From UBA6821 sp044236545 (GTDB lineage Bacteria > Verrucomicrobiota > Verrucomicrobiia > Chthoniobacterales > UBA6821), in the NCBI GenBank assembly GCA_044236545.1, contig JBIIGI010000002.1, forward strand, positions 1 to 64,000: DNA of 64,000 nt, given 5' to 3'. Shown here one piece after another: positions 1 to 8,713 of this stretch; position 1 is the stretch's first letter; every line of letters begins with the position of its first letter. The notes below the pieces were generated by a model. It did not search any database and was not told the DNA's origin. It was given only the letters and a program-made list of their open reading frames with translations. A program made the translations under genes and the position numbers.

Positions 1-2
1 TT

Positions 3-923
3 GCCGGCCTGCCGCTGGAGGAGTTCTTCATGACCCTTCGGGGAAAGACGGTAATCTTTCACGACGCCGACTACGACCTGCGCCTCCTCCGCCGATCGGG
101 CGAGTTCCCCGACGATGGGATCTTTGATACGATGATCGCGGCCCGCATCTGCGGAGAACCGCAACTAGGCCTTGCCGCGCTGGTCGAGAAATACTTCGGG
201 ATCGCCCTTTCCAAGGCCTCTCGCAAGGCCAACTGGGCCCAGCGTCCCCTCTCCGACCAGATGGTCGAGTACGCGCTCAACGATGTCCGCTTTCTTCCAC
301 AGCTTGCCGGAATTCTCGGGAATCGCCTTGAGGAACTCAATCGCTTCGAGTGGTACCGTCAGTCACGCGACCGCATGGTCAGGGGAACCCGCGAGACGCG
401 CCAGCGCGACGAGGAGAACCTCTGGCGCATCACCGGCTACGCTGCTCTCTCCCAGCGCGGATGGGCCGTGCTCCGTGGCATCTGGCACTGGCGCGACGCC
501 GAGGCTCGCGGCTGGGATCGCCCCCCCTTCCATGTCCTTTCCAATGAGAATCTCCTGCGCCTGGCCGACGATGCCTCGAAGGGAAGGGGCAAGATCGCCC
601 TGCCCAAGCTTCCGCAGCCCCGCATGACAAGGCTTGAGGAGGCCTTGGAAAAGGCCCTTGCCCTTCCGGAAGAGGAATGGCCGAAGATGATCCGGGGCGT
701 CCGTACGCGCGCAACCAAGGAACAGATAGACCGCTTCAACAAACTGCGCGACTTCCGCGACAAGATCGCCCGCGAGATAGACCTCGATCCCTCGATCGTG
801 GCTCCGAAGGCCGCTCTCGAGGCGGTTGCTGCCGACTCCTCCGCTGGGGTTCTCCTCCCATGGCAGCGCGATTTGCTAAGGTTGGAATCCCTTCCCGAGC
901 CCGTTCAGCCAAGTCTGCTCTGA
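3..923 (+). CDS. rnd: Ribonuclease D, 5' end cut by the window edge
   Basis: 3'-to-5' exoribonuclease of the DEDD superfamily that trims tRNA precursors. The frame is open to the left edge, so the first ATG at 30 is internal and the N-terminal first exonuclease motif lies outside the window. Visible family motifs are HDADYDLRLL (second motif), DTMIAARICG with the LAALVEKYFG stretch, and YALNDVRFLPQL (third motif, Y-x3-D). These are followed by an HRDC-like region from about residue 145 with the RGIWHWRDAEAR helix. The length after the missing start fits RNase D. nadC follows 5 bp downstream. The reading is firm; only the start is unknown. Confidence 0.9.
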   Translation, partial: AGLPLEEFFMTLRGKTVIFHDADYDLRLLRRSGEFPDDGIFDTMIAARICGEPQLGLAALVEKYFGIALSKASRKANWAQRPLSDQMVEYALNDVRFLPQLAGILGNRLEELNRFEWYRQSRDRMVRGTRETRQRDEENLWRITGYAALSQRGWAVLRGIWHWRDAEARGWDRPPFHVLSNENLLRLADDASKGRGKIALPKLPQPRMTRLEEALEKALALPEEEWPKMIRGVRTRATKEQIDRFNKLRDFRDKIAREIDLDPSIVAPKAALEAVAADSSAGVLLPWQRDLLRLESLPEPVQPSLL

Positions 924-928
924 GTATC

Positions 929-1813
929 ATGAACGATCCCGCTTCACGGGAAATCGACCTGATCGATCTGGCCATAGCCGAGGATCTCGGGGAGGCGGGT
1001 GTCGCCGGCGATGTCACATCAAGGGCTTTCATTCCTCATGATTCTCAGGCCCGCGCAAGGATCGTGGCCCGCGCCGCCTGCGTGGTTTCCGGTCTTTCCA
1101 CGGCCCGGGAGGTTTTTCACAGAATCGATCCCGCATTGGAAATTTCCGTTTACTGCACCGAGGGGGGGCAGCTGAAAGCCGGAGGGATTCTGATGGAGGT
1201 GAGCGGATCGGCGCGATCCCTCCTGGCCGCCGAGCGGACAGCCCTCAACTTTCTCGGCAGACTCTGCGGCATCGCCACTCTCTCCCGCCGCTACGCCGAT
1301 GCGGTGAAAGGCAGCGGGGTCACCCTGCTCGACACCCGCAAGACAACCCCGGGTTGGCGCCTGCTTGAAAAACAGGCCGTGAAGGCGGGCGGTTGCACGA
1401 ACCACCGGATGGGACTCCATGACGCGGTGCTCGTGAAGGATAACCATCTCGCCGCCCTCGGCGACCTGTCGCTGCTTCCGCCGGTCATCGACCGCCTGCG
1501 CCTTAACCATCCCGGCCTGCCGATCGAGATCGAGGCCGACACGCTTGTCCAGCTGAAGACCCTGCTCGGCATGCAGGGAATCGATGTCATCCTTCTCGAT
1601 AACATGTCCCCGGCGCAAATGAGCGAGGCCGTTGCCCTGCGCAACAAACTGGCACCCGCCATCTTGCTCGAGGCCAGCGGAGGCGTGACTCTGGCGACCA
1701 TTCCCGAGATTGCGGCCACAGGTGTCGATCGCATCTCGGTCGGGGCACTGACCCACTCCGCGACGAACGCGGATCTTTCGCTTGAGATGGAGTCGCCGGG
1801 TCATGTCAGCTGA
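929..1813 (+). CDS. nadC: Nicotinate-nucleotide pyrophosphorylase (carboxylating)
   Basis: Quinolinate phosphoribosyltransferase, 294 aa. It converts quinolinate and PRPP to nicotinate mononucleotide in de novo NAD synthesis. The N-terminal half has LAIAEDLGEAGVAGDVTS. The catalytic core has TRKTTPGWRLLEKQAVKAGG, then NHRMGLHDAVLVKDNH, then LEASGGVTLATIPEIAATGV near the C-terminus, all hallmark NadC segments. The frame is open upstream into the rnd gene, but the ATG at 929 gives the normal NadC start. Its stop overlaps the start of the biotin ligase, so the two are probably translationally coupled. No nadA or nadB is in the window. Confidence 0.95.
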   Translation: MNDPASREIDLIDLAIAEDLGEAGVAGDVTSRAFIPHDSQARARIVARAACVVSGLSTAREVFHRIDPALEISVYCTEGGQLKAGGILMEVSGSARSLLAAERTALNFLGRLCGIATLSRRYADAVKGSGVTLLDTRKTTPGWRLLEKQAVKAGGCTNHRMGLHDAVLVKDNHLAALGDLSLLPPVIDRLRLNHPGLPIEIEADTLVQLKTLLGMQGIDVILLDNMSPAQMSEAVALRNKLAPAILLEASGGVTLATIPEIAATGVDRISVGALTHSATNADLSLEMESPGHVS

Positions 1814-2462
1814 ACCGCTGAATTCCGCTCTTCTGAGCACCGCCTCGCCATGGGGCATCCCCGTCCAAGTGCTCAACGAGATCACCTCGACCAACGACGA
1901 GCTTCTCCGTCGGGGAGAGGAGGGAGCACCCTCCGGGACGCTTCTCTTCGCAGAGAGTCAGACGGCCGGCCGCGGCCGTTTCCGTCGCCCCTGGTCCTCG
2001 GCGCCCGGACTCGGGCTCTGGTTCTCGCTGCTACTGCGGATGGGGATCAACGATGCCTCGGTTCCGGCACTTTCCGCCTTCGCCGCCGTCGCACTCATCA
2101 GCGCGCTGCGTTCGCTCGGGGCTACCGATGCGGGCATCAAGGAACCCAATGATGTCCTGATCGGCGGATTGAAGGTGGCAGGCATCCTTGTTGAGACGAG
2201 GGTCGGAAGCGATCCCTTCGCCGTGGTTGGGATCGGACTCAACGTGAACCACACCCCGGAGGACTTTCCCGAGGAACTCAGGGATCGCGCCGCCTCGCTG
2301 GCGATGATCACCGGATCCTCGCTGGATCGGAACACCGTGGCAGCGTCACTAATCGGGGAATTGGGAAAGGCCGATCGGTTGATGCGTGAATCCAAGGAGG
2401 AACTCCTCGCCGCATGGCACCGCCATCTTTTGCCCTCTCAAGACAGCAAATCAGGGAAATGA
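1803..2462 (+). CDS. birA: Biotin--[acetyl-CoA-carboxylase] ligase, short form
   Basis: Class I biotin protein ligase of 219 aa without the N-terminal DNA-binding domain. It activates biotin with ATP and transfers it to the carboxylase carrier protein. The core is clear: ITSTNDELL, the biotinoyl-AMP loop GRGRFRRPWSS, GLKVAGILVET and VGIGLNVNH. Two things are odd. The usual KWPND signature reads KEPND. The protein also stops soon after AAWHRH, so the small SH3-like C-terminal domain is mostly or wholly missing. The start at 1803 overlaps the nadC stop; an in-frame start at 1782 is less likely. The following 146 bp are AT-richer and show no continuation that I can recognise. Confidence 0.85.
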   Translation: MSAEPLNSALLSTASPWGIPVQVLNEITSTNDELLRRGEEGAPSGTLLFAESQTAGRGRFRRPWSSAPGLGLWFSLLLRMGINDASVPALSAFAAVALISALRSLGATDAGIKEPNDVLIGGLKVAGILVETRVGSDPFAVVGIGLNVNHTPEDFPEELRDRAASLAMITGSSLDRNTVAASLIGELGKADRLMRESKEELLAAWHRHLLPSQDSKSGK

Positions 2463-2608
2463 ATGTGGAACTCAGGAACTCAAGAATTGCTAAATCAAAT
2501 CTGCAGAAAACTCCCCCTTTGCGTTTTGGATTTAAGACACCATTGTTTGAACATGATGCTACGGAAGAGCTCATTCGGATGCGGGGCTAGGCGCGCGAGC
2601 GAAGCTGT

Positions 2609-3682
2609 ATGAACTTATACTGCGAGCAAGCAGCAACACCGCCCCGCGCTGAAGGAGCCTTTCGGAGCGCTCCGATTTTAGCGATTGAGTCCAGTTGCGA
2701 TGAAACCGCTGCGGCGATTCTCCGGCCACCCGGAATGCTGCTTTCCAGCCTCATTTCGTCGCAGGCTGCCGTCCATGCTCGGTTCGGAGGCGTTGTGCCA
2801 GAGGTTGCCTCACGCAACCACCTGCTGGCCGTCGATCCGCTCGTGCGCCGTGCCATGAGGGAGGCCGGCATCTCCGCTGGAGAGTTGGGGGCTGTGGCAG
2901 CGACTTCCGGGCCTGGCCTGGCTCCAGCGCTTCTGGTGGGGGCCTCCTACGCCAAGGGTTTCGCACTGGCACTTGGCATTCCTTATCTTGCGCTCAATCA
3001 TCTCGAGGGGCATCTGCTCTCGCCCTTTTTCGGAGCAGATGTGATCCCTCCCCACATCGCGCTCCTGGTCAGTGGCGGCCACACCCAGTTGATCGAGGTG
3101 CGCGGAGCCGGGATATACCGGGTGATGGGCGGCACGCTTGATGATGCGGCGGGGGAGGCCTTCGACAAAGCGGCCAAACTTCTCGGTCTCGGCTATCCCG
3201 GCGGCATCCTGATCGACCGGTTGGCCGATGGGGGTGACCCTGAGAAACATCCCTTTCCCCGAGCCTTTCTCGAGAAGGGAAACCTCGATTTCAGCTTCAG
3301 CGGACTCAAGACCTCCGTGCGCTACTATCTGGAAAAACATCCTGATCTCTCCGGATCCCCCGATGGGTTGGCCGATCTCTGCGCATCGATCAGGAAGGCC
3401 ATCGTGAGCGTGCTTCTGCTCAAGACGGAGCGCGCCATGGAGGAGTCCGGCATGAGGCGGATCGCCGTGTCGGGCGGGGTCTCGGCAAACAGCTCCCTGC
3501 GGGCCGGACTAAAGGATCTCTGCCGGGTCAAGGGATGGGAACTCCATCTGCCGGCACCGGAACTCTCCACCGACAATGCCGCGATGATGGCATATGCCGC
3601 GATGCATCACCTCCTTGCGGGGGGGAAGAGCGAACTGGTGCAGGAAATCACGCCGCAGTGGAGGGTGGAGGGCGGGGCATAG
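2609..3682 (+). CDS. tsaD: tRNA N6-adenosine threonylcarbamoyltransferase
   Basis: Catalytic subunit of t6A37 tRNA modification, 357 aa, ASKHA fold. It transfers the threonylcarbamoyl group made by TsaC to A37 of ANN-decoding tRNAs, working with TsaB and TsaE. Motifs in order: ILAIESSCDETAAAI, FGGVVPEVASRNH, the metal-binding NHLEGHL, LLVSGGHTQLIEV, DDAAGEAFDKAAKLLGLGYPGG, NLDFSFSGLKTS, and VSGGVSANSSLR. About 20 residues precede the first strand, slightly longer than usual. The true start could therefore be a little downstream, but no better ATG is seen. Confidence 0.95.
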   Translation: MNLYCEQAATPPRAEGAFRSAPILAIESSCDETAAAILRPPGMLLSSLISSQAAVHARFGGVVPEVASRNHLLAVDPLVRRAMREAGISAGELGAVAATSGPGLAPALLVGASYAKGFALALGIPYLALNHLEGHLLSPFFGADVIPPHIALLVSGGHTQLIEVRGAGIYRVMGGTLDDAAGEAFDKAAKLLGLGYPGGILIDRLADGGDPEKHPFPRAFLEKGNLDFSFSGLKTSVRYYLEKHPDLSGSPDGLADLCASIRKAIVSVLLLKTERAMEESGMRRIAVSGGVSANSSLRAGLKDLCRVKGWELHLPAPELSTDNAAMMAYAAMHHLLAGGKSELVQEITPQWRVEGGA

Positions 3683-3790
3683 CCGCCCCGGAGAAAATCC
3701 GGTTAAGTAAGAGGCTTATTTCCGGCTTGTTGGCCCGCTCCATCCTCTTTTCTTGTTGCAACGAGAAAGCCGGTGGGAGAAAGAAGATTT

Positions 3791-4234
3791 GTGAATTTTC
3801 TTCGCTTCTTTCCCTCGCTCCTTGCATCCATCGCCCTCACTCTGCTTCCCGCTCTTGCCGGCGAGGGTTGGGGAACCGACTACAACGCCGCCTTGGCAAG
3901 TGCCCTTAAGGAGAACAGAAACGTCCTGCTCGATTTCACCGGGAGCGACTGGTGCGGATGGTGCGTTAAGCTGAAGAGGGATACCTTTGACCAGCCTGCG
4001 TTCAAGGAGTACGCCGACAAGAACCTCGTCCTCGTCGAGATCGATTTCCCGCAGGGGAAGAGCCAGAAGCCTGAAGTGAAGAGGCAGAACGATGCACTCC
4101 AACAGCAGTATCAGGTCCAAGGCTTCCCAACGTTGGTTCTGCTCGACCCACAGGGGAAAATCATCAAGCAGCAGAGCGGCTATATTCCCGGCGGACCGAA
4201 GGGTTTCATCGACTGGGTGAATGCCTCCAAGTAG
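3791..4234 (+). CDS. Exported thioredoxin-fold protein with WCGWC active site
   Basis: Thioredoxin_7-like protein, 147 aa from this GTG start. A hydrophobic signal peptide (FFPSLLASIALTLLPALAG) is followed by a thioredoxin domain with DFTGSDWCGWCVKLKRDTF, the cis-proline segment GFPTLVLLDPQGKII, and a C-terminal helix. It probably acts as a periplasmic thiol-disulfide reductase or chaperone partner. An earlier in-frame GTG at 3773 would put charged residues ahead of the signal. The GTG at 3791 is preferred because a purine-rich stretch (gagaaagaag) lies just upstream. It stands alone and converges on pyk across a shared terminator. Confidence 0.8.
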   Translation: MNFLRFFPSLLASIALTLLPALAGEGWGTDYNAALASALKENRNVLLDFTGSDWCGWCVKLKRDTFDQPAFKEYADKNLVLVEIDFPQGKSQKPEVKRQNDALQQQYQVQGFPTLVLLDPQGKIIKQQSGYIPGGPKGFIDWVNASK

Positions 4235-4343
4235 CAGGCGGTCGGGGTTGCCCCGCGCTTTCCGTGGTTCGTGACAGCCACGATCGGTGAAGTTCCTTTG
4301 CAGACAGAGAGGCCGGACTCCGACGTGACGAATTCTTGAAACG

Positions 4344-4374
4344 AAAAAAGGGAGGGGTGAGGCCCTACCTTTTT
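4344..4374. terminator. Bidirectional intrinsic terminator between the thioredoxin gene and pyk
   Basis: Imperfect hairpin with arms 4345-4356 (AAAAAGGGAGGG) and 4363-4374 (CCCTACCTTTTT). It has one G/A mismatch and a 6-nt loop, and runs of A on one side and T on the other. It lies between the ends of two convergent genes, so it can stop transcription from both strands. Confidence 0.65.
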
Positions 4375-4397
4375 GGTTTTGAAGACTTGGACGCCGG

Positions 4398-5810
4398 TCA
4401 GATCTTCCTCAGTTGGATGGAGTCGAATTTTTCATCCCCTTCTATGATGTCGCTCATGACGATGAGTTGGTCCCCTTTCCTGAGCAGGTTGCGGGAAAGC
4501 AGAAGTTCCTCCGCGTTTTTCACCGACTCCTCGGGAGAGTTGGCAAATGGCATGACGAGTGGCAGGACTCCCCAGTTCAAGGTGAGATGGCCGGCCACCA
4601 CCTTGGATGGGGTGAGGGCGTAGATCGGGGCGTGCTCGGGACGAATATGGCTGGTGTAGTCGGCCATGTGACCGTGGTGGGTGAGTACGGCCAAATGGGC
4701 GTTGGGAAACGAGTTGGCCAGCACGACACCCGAGTGGGCGGTCTTCTGCCTGGGCTTTGCAAGGGACGTCTGGTCGGCAAAGTGGGCGCTTCCGCTCCGC
4801 TCGATGCGGCGTGCGATGCGGTCGAGAACTTTCACGCACTCCACCGGATATTTCCCGACGGTGCTTTCGCCGCTAAGCATGATGGCGTCGGCCTGCTCGA
4901 AGACCGCGTTAGCCACATCGGTCACCTCGGCGCGGGTCGGCACGGGATTCTCGATCATCGACTCGAGCATGTGGGTCGCCACGATGACAGGCTTGCCGAT
5001 CTGGAGCGCCTTTTTGAGGATCCTGCGCTGGATGATGGGAAGTTCCTCCATCGGGCATTCCACGCCGAGGTCGCCGCGGGCGATCATGACCGCATCGGTC
5101 TCATTGATGATCTCGGTGATCAACTTCACGGCGCTTTGATCCTCGATCTTGGCGATGACTCGGGCTTGGCTTCCGTGCGAGGCGAGCACACGGCGCATCT
5201 CGACGATGTCGGAGGGTTCTCGGCAGAAGCTCAAGGCGACGAAATCAACCCCGACCTCGGCTCCGACGGCGACGTCGGCCATGTCCTTCTCGGTGAGAGG
5301 GGGGAGATTGACCTTTACCCCGGGAAGGTTGATGTGGCGGCGCGAACCGAGCTCTCCCGGGGTCAGCACTTCGCAGCGGATGCGGTTGTTGACCTTGGAG
5401 AGGACCTTGAGGTGAATAACGCCGTTGTCAACCAGGACAACGTCCCCCTCGTTGATGTCGTCGATGAGTCCGTCATAGTTCACATTGACGGAATAGACCT
5501 CCTCGCTGCGCGCCCCTCGCACGGTGAACTCCATGATATCGCCCGTCTTGAGATTGAGCTTGGTGGGGAGGTCTCCGGTGCGCACGGCAGGTCCCTGTGT
5601 ATCGAGCAGGATGCCCACGGGCATGTCGAGCTCGTCGGCGATGTTGCGGATCGCGGGAACGATCTTGCGTACCCAGTCGTGCTGGGCATGGCTCATGTTG
5701 AGACGGAAGATGTTGGCTCCCGCCAGGATCATCTCGCGGAGGCGCTCCGGGGTTTCGCTGGCCGGGCCAAGTGTGCAGATGATTTTGGTTTTGCGTAGGT
5801 TCATGGTCAT
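4398..5810 (-). CDS. pyk: Pyruvate kinase
   Basis: Last step of glycolysis, phosphoenolpyruvate plus ADP to pyruvate plus ATP, 470 aa. Family motifs: RKTKIICTLGPAS, GANIFRLNMSHA, LLDTQGPAVRTGDL, VALSFCREPSDI, VIAKIEDQSAV, the signature MIARGDLGVECPMEELP, KPVIVATHMLESMI, and PTRAEVTDVANAVFEQADAIMLSGES. The C-terminal allosteric domain is present (ALTPSKVVAGHLTLNWGVLPLV). The start is either 5810 (MTMNLRK) or 5804 (MNLRK); a longer in-frame ORF begins at 5846. The gene is single and no operon partner is visible. Confidence 0.95.
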   Translation of the reverse strand: MTMNLRKTKIICTLGPASETPERLREMILAGANIFRLNMSHAQHDWVRKIVPAIRNIADELDMPVGILLDTQGPAVRTGDLPTKLNLKTGDIMEFTVRGARSEEVYSVNVNYDGLIDDINEGDVVLVDNGVIHLKVLSKVNNRIRCEVLTPGELGSRRHINLPGVKVNLPPLTEKDMADVAVGAEVGVDFVALSFCREPSDIVEMRRVLASHGSQARVIAKIEDQSAVKLITEIINETDAVMIARGDLGVECPMEELPIIQRRILKKALQIGKPVIVATHMLESMIENPVPTRAEVTDVANAVFEQADAIMLSGESTVGKYPVECVKVLDRIARRIERSGSAHFADQTSLAKPRQKTAHSGVVLANSFPNAHLAVLTHHGHMADYTSHIRPEHAPIYALTPSKVVAGHLTLNWGVLPLVMPFANSPEESVKNAEELLLSRNLLRKGDQLIVMSDIIEGDEKFDSIQLRKI

Positions 5811-5916
5811 GGTTCTTGGAATGGATTCGGCCCGGGGGGTTGGCAAGCCTACTATCTAATCAGGGGAGGGGACGCTTGCAAAGCGCCGGATTGCCGTCGG
5901 CACGTACCGCCCGTTC

Positions 5917-6660
5917 TCAGAGCCCTTTTTTTGGAATCACAAAGTCGGGGCGCTGAAATGCCGGAAGAAGGCCGACTTTCTTCGGGCGCCTGGTTCTCCT
6001 TTCAGTGATCAAGCCCAGCTTGAAACAGTATTCCGAAATGGTGGCGGTGATCTCGCGCGCCGTCCTGACACGGTCGACGGACAGCCCTCCGAGGGAGGCA
6101 CTACCCGCATTCGCGACAGCTCCCGGGATGAAGAAGGCGCCCGCCGGAGTGAAGGCGGCCCAGGCACCCGGTGAAAGACCCGAGCCACCCGTGGTCAGCA
6201 TGCTGAGAAAAGCGGAAGGAGTCTTGCCGGAGAGATCGAGAATCTGTACGCGGGTCTCAAACTTGGTGCCGCCGGCACCGAAACCGATGCCGATCCTCAA
6301 GGCGCGGCTCCCTTGATTCACCCGGTCGTAGACGCCCTTGACGAGCCAGAAGTTTCCTTTGGGCAGGGGAGCCCCCTCGGGGAGGATCTCGGCGGGGGCG
6401 ATGTGCTTGGTGAGTTGCTCCTGAATGTTGACGGCCAGGGCGCGGCGCTCCGCTTTGACAAAAGCCAGCAGGTCGTGGTTGCTGCGGTCGACGCGGAAGC
6501 TGTCATAAGGAGCGGTGAACTCCTGCACATAGATCTTGTCGGGGAGTTTCCTCGGAGGCGTTCCCTTGGGATTGATGTTGCCCACACTGACCGAGGCGCA
6601 ACCGGCAAGAAGCAGTAGGGGAAGAAGCGTGAGGTGTTTCAATATCCGGAAAATATTCAA
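5917..6660 (-). CDS. DUF4410-type lipoprotein
   Basis: Predicted lipoprotein of 247 aa. The N-terminus has LKHLTLLPLLLLAGCASVS, a clear lipobox with the modified Cys about residue 21. The rest resembles DUF4410 proteins: an edge-strand segment IYVQEFTAPYDSF, then LTKHIAPAEILPEG, LVKGVYDRVNQGSRALR and GFGAGGTKFETRVQILDLSGKTP. Function unknown; probably envelope-associated. The TTG at 6660 is preferred as start because it gives a normal signal peptide and leaves 55 bp to the divergent antiporter gene. An ATG at 6717 would overlap that gene's start. Confidence 0.65.
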   Translation of the reverse strand: MNIFRILKHLTLLPLLLLAGCASVSVGNINPKGTPPRKLPDKIYVQEFTAPYDSFRVDRSNHDLLAFVKAERRALAVNIQEQLTKHIAPAEILPEGAPLPKGNFWLVKGVYDRVNQGSRALRIGIGFGAGGTKFETRVQILDLSGKTPSAFLSMLTTGGSGLSPGAWAAFTPAGAFFIPGAVANAGSASLGGLSVDRVRTAREITATISEYCFKLGLITERRTRRPKKVGLLPAFQRPDFVIPKKGL

Positions 6661-6715
6661 GGTGATTGAATTTGCTCGCGAATGGCCGGAAGTCCATGAA
6701 AAAGACAGCTTTGCC

Positions 6716-8002
6716 ATGCCTGCCGCGGATCTTCACCACACCCTGCCACCCCCGCTGCTTCTGCTGCCCTTCGCGGTCCTCCTGCTTGCGATCGCGGGGA
6801 TGCCCTTCCTGGCGACGCACTGGTGGGAGAGGCACTACCCGAAGGTGTCCGTGCTCCTCGGAGGGGTGACGGTCCTATACTACCTCGCGGTTCCGGGAGG
6901 CGCGGCCCGCCTGCTCGATTCGCTCCATGAATACGTCGGCTTCGTCGTTGTCATGGCCGCGCTCTTCATCGTGGCGGGAGGCATTCACATCAGTGTCTCC
7001 GGCGAGGCCACACCTTTGAGGAACGTGATCTTTCTGATGATCGGATCGGTGATGGCCAGCATTATCGGCACCACAGGGGCATCCATGCTGCTGGTCCGCC
7101 CCTGGATCCGGATGAACAAATACCGGATCACCGGGTTCCACTGCGTCTTCTTTATCTTCCTGATCTCGAATGTCGGCGGCGCTCTCACCCCGATCGGCGA
7201 CCCGCCGCTTTTCCTTGGATTCCTGAAGGGTGTCCCCTTCTGGTGGACACTCGGGCACCTCTGGCGGCCGTGGTTGCTGATGACGGGTTTACTGCTCGGG
7301 ATTTTTTATCTCATCGACCGGGAAAACTTCCTGAGAGCCCCGCGCGTCGTCCGCGATGAGGTGACTGCGGAGGAGCTCTGGAGCATTGAGGGATTGGGGA
7401 ATCTCGGGGCGCTGGGCGCCATCCTGACCGCTGTTTTTCTCCCCAGTCCCTGGAGGGAGATCCTCATGGTGGCGGCGGCCCTTCTCTCCTGGTATCTGAC
7501 CCCCCGTCTCACCCATCAAAAGAACGACTTCACCTTTGCCCCGATCAAGGAGGTGGCGTGGCTCTTTCTCGGAATCTTCGCGACGATGGTGCCAGCCCTC
7601 GATTACCTGGAGCATTACGCCCGTGAATTGGCCGGTTCGCACGGGATGGGCCCGCTCCAGTTCTACTACCTGACGGGCGCCCTTTCCTCCTTCCTCGACA
7701 ACGCCCCCACCTACCTGGCCTTCCTCTCGGTGGAATTGGGCCTGAAGGGAGGGATGCTTGGCAATCCCGAGGATGTCCTCCGGATCGCGACCCATGATCC
7801 CAGTCACCTGATCGCCATCTCGATGGGCGCGGTGTTTTTCGGCGCCATGACCTACATCGGCAACGGGCCCAACTTCATGGTCAAGAGCGTCGTAACCCAG
7901 TTCGGCGCAAACACCCCGGGATTCTTCGGTTACATCGTCCGCTACGCCCTCCCGATCCTGCTGCCCGTGCTCGCGCTGGTCGGCTGGCTCTTTCTCAGGT
8001 AG
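6716..8002 (+). CDS. NhaD/arsenite-permease-type sodium:proton antiporter
   Basis: Polytopic inner-membrane protein, 428 aa, about 11-12 hydrophobic segments, of the ion transporter superfamily that includes NhaD and ArsB/CitM. Diagnostic stretches are IGTTGASMLLVRPWIRMN, SNVGGALTPIGDPPLFLGFLKGVPF, GALSSFLDNAPTYLAF and MTYIGNGPNFMVKSV. The two GxxP/NxP hairpin-like repeats are typical of this fold. A sodium/proton exchange role is inferred from annotated relatives. The start MPAADLHH is preferred over upstream in-frame codons, which lie inside the divergent lipoprotein gene. Riboflavin synthase follows 9 bp later. Confidence 0.8.
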   Translation: MPAADLHHTLPPPLLLLPFAVLLLAIAGMPFLATHWWERHYPKVSVLLGGVTVLYYLAVPGGAARLLDSLHEYVGFVVVMAALFIVAGGIHISVSGEATPLRNVIFLMIGSVMASIIGTTGASMLLVRPWIRMNKYRITGFHCVFFIFLISNVGGALTPIGDPPLFLGFLKGVPFWWTLGHLWRPWLLMTGLLLGIFYLIDRENFLRAPRVVRDEVTAEELWSIEGLGNLGALGAILTAVFLPSPWREILMVAAALLSWYLTPRLTHQKNDFTFAPIKEVAWLFLGIFATMVPALDYLEHYARELAGSHGMGPLQFYYLTGALSSFLDNAPTYLAFLSVELGLKGGMLGNPEDVLRIATHDPSHLIAISMGAVFFGAMTYIGNGPNFMVKSVVTQFGANTPGFFGYIVRYALPILLPVLALVGWLFLR

Positions 8003-8011
8003 CCTGACCGC

Positions 8012-8623
8012 ATGTTCACCGGACTTGTCGAATCCATCGGTCGCGTCCGTTCCCTTGACCGGCGCGGTGATGCCGCCCGCCTGACTCTGGAGACCCCGCT
8101 CGCCGCCGGGCTCTCACTTGGCGAAAGCCTGGCCGTCAACGGTTGCTGCCTCACCGTCACCTCGACCGATGGGGATTCGGCATGCTTCGACCTGCTTGGG
8201 GAGACCCTCGCCCGGACCAATCTCGGCGGCCTCGCTCCGGGAGACCGGGTGAATCTTGAGCGAGCCCTGCGTGCCGACGGACGCTTCGGGGGCCACTTCG
8301 TGCAGGGGCACATCGACACCACGACCGAGGTCCTCTCCGCGGAAACCAAGGGGGCGGATCTCAATCTGATCATCGCCCTTCCGGAAGCAGGAGCCCGTTA
8401 CCTGATCGAGAAGGGGTCGATCGCCGTCAATGGTGTCAGCTTGACCGTCGCCTCGCTCGGCGAGGATCGCTTCGGTCTCTGGATCATCCCCCACACCTTG
8501 CAGGAGACCAATCTCGGAGACCTCTGCGCCGGTAGCCCCGTGAACCTCGAATACGACATGCTGGCCAAATACGCGGAGAGGCAATTGGGGGATAGGTTAT
8601 CGGGAATGGGTGATAGGGACTGA
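8012..8623 (+). CDS. ribE: Riboflavin synthase, alpha subunit type
   Basis: Dismutates two 6,7-dimethyl-8-ribityllumazine molecules to riboflavin, 203 aa. It has the internal duplication of two lumazine-binding barrels: MFTGLVESIGRVRSL with SLAVNGCCLTV in the first, and HFVQGHIDTT with GSIAVNGVSLTVASL in the second. NLGGLAPGDRVNLERAL pairs with CAGSPVNLEYDMLAKYAER. Length and both repeats are normal. No FMN riboswitch is recognisable upstream, where the antiporter gene ends 9 bp before the start. Confidence 0.95.
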   Translation: MFTGLVESIGRVRSLDRRGDAARLTLETPLAAGLSLGESLAVNGCCLTVTSTDGDSACFDLLGETLARTNLGGLAPGDRVNLERALRADGRFGGHFVQGHIDTTTEVLSAETKGADLNLIIALPEAGARYLIEKGSIAVNGVSLTVASLGEDRFGLWIIPHTLQETNLGDLCAGSPVNLEYDMLAKYAERQLGDRLSGMGDRD

Positions 8624-8713
8624 TCTGTTTTTCTACCCCAATAGCCGAACCCTGAGATCCGTCGCCGATTACCTAACAGCCTTCAGTCTAAACCGCTAAC
8701 AGCCTCATAATTC

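Noticed and set aside
4413..5798. Long open frame on the plus strand opposite pyruvate kinase
   Set aside because: It has no known motifs, is Gly/His/Asp-rich in the way of antisense frames of GC-rich genes, and lies wholly across a certain enzyme gene.
7942..8584. Open frames opposite riboflavin synthase
   Set aside because: Antisense shadows with no motif; riboflavin synthase is certain.
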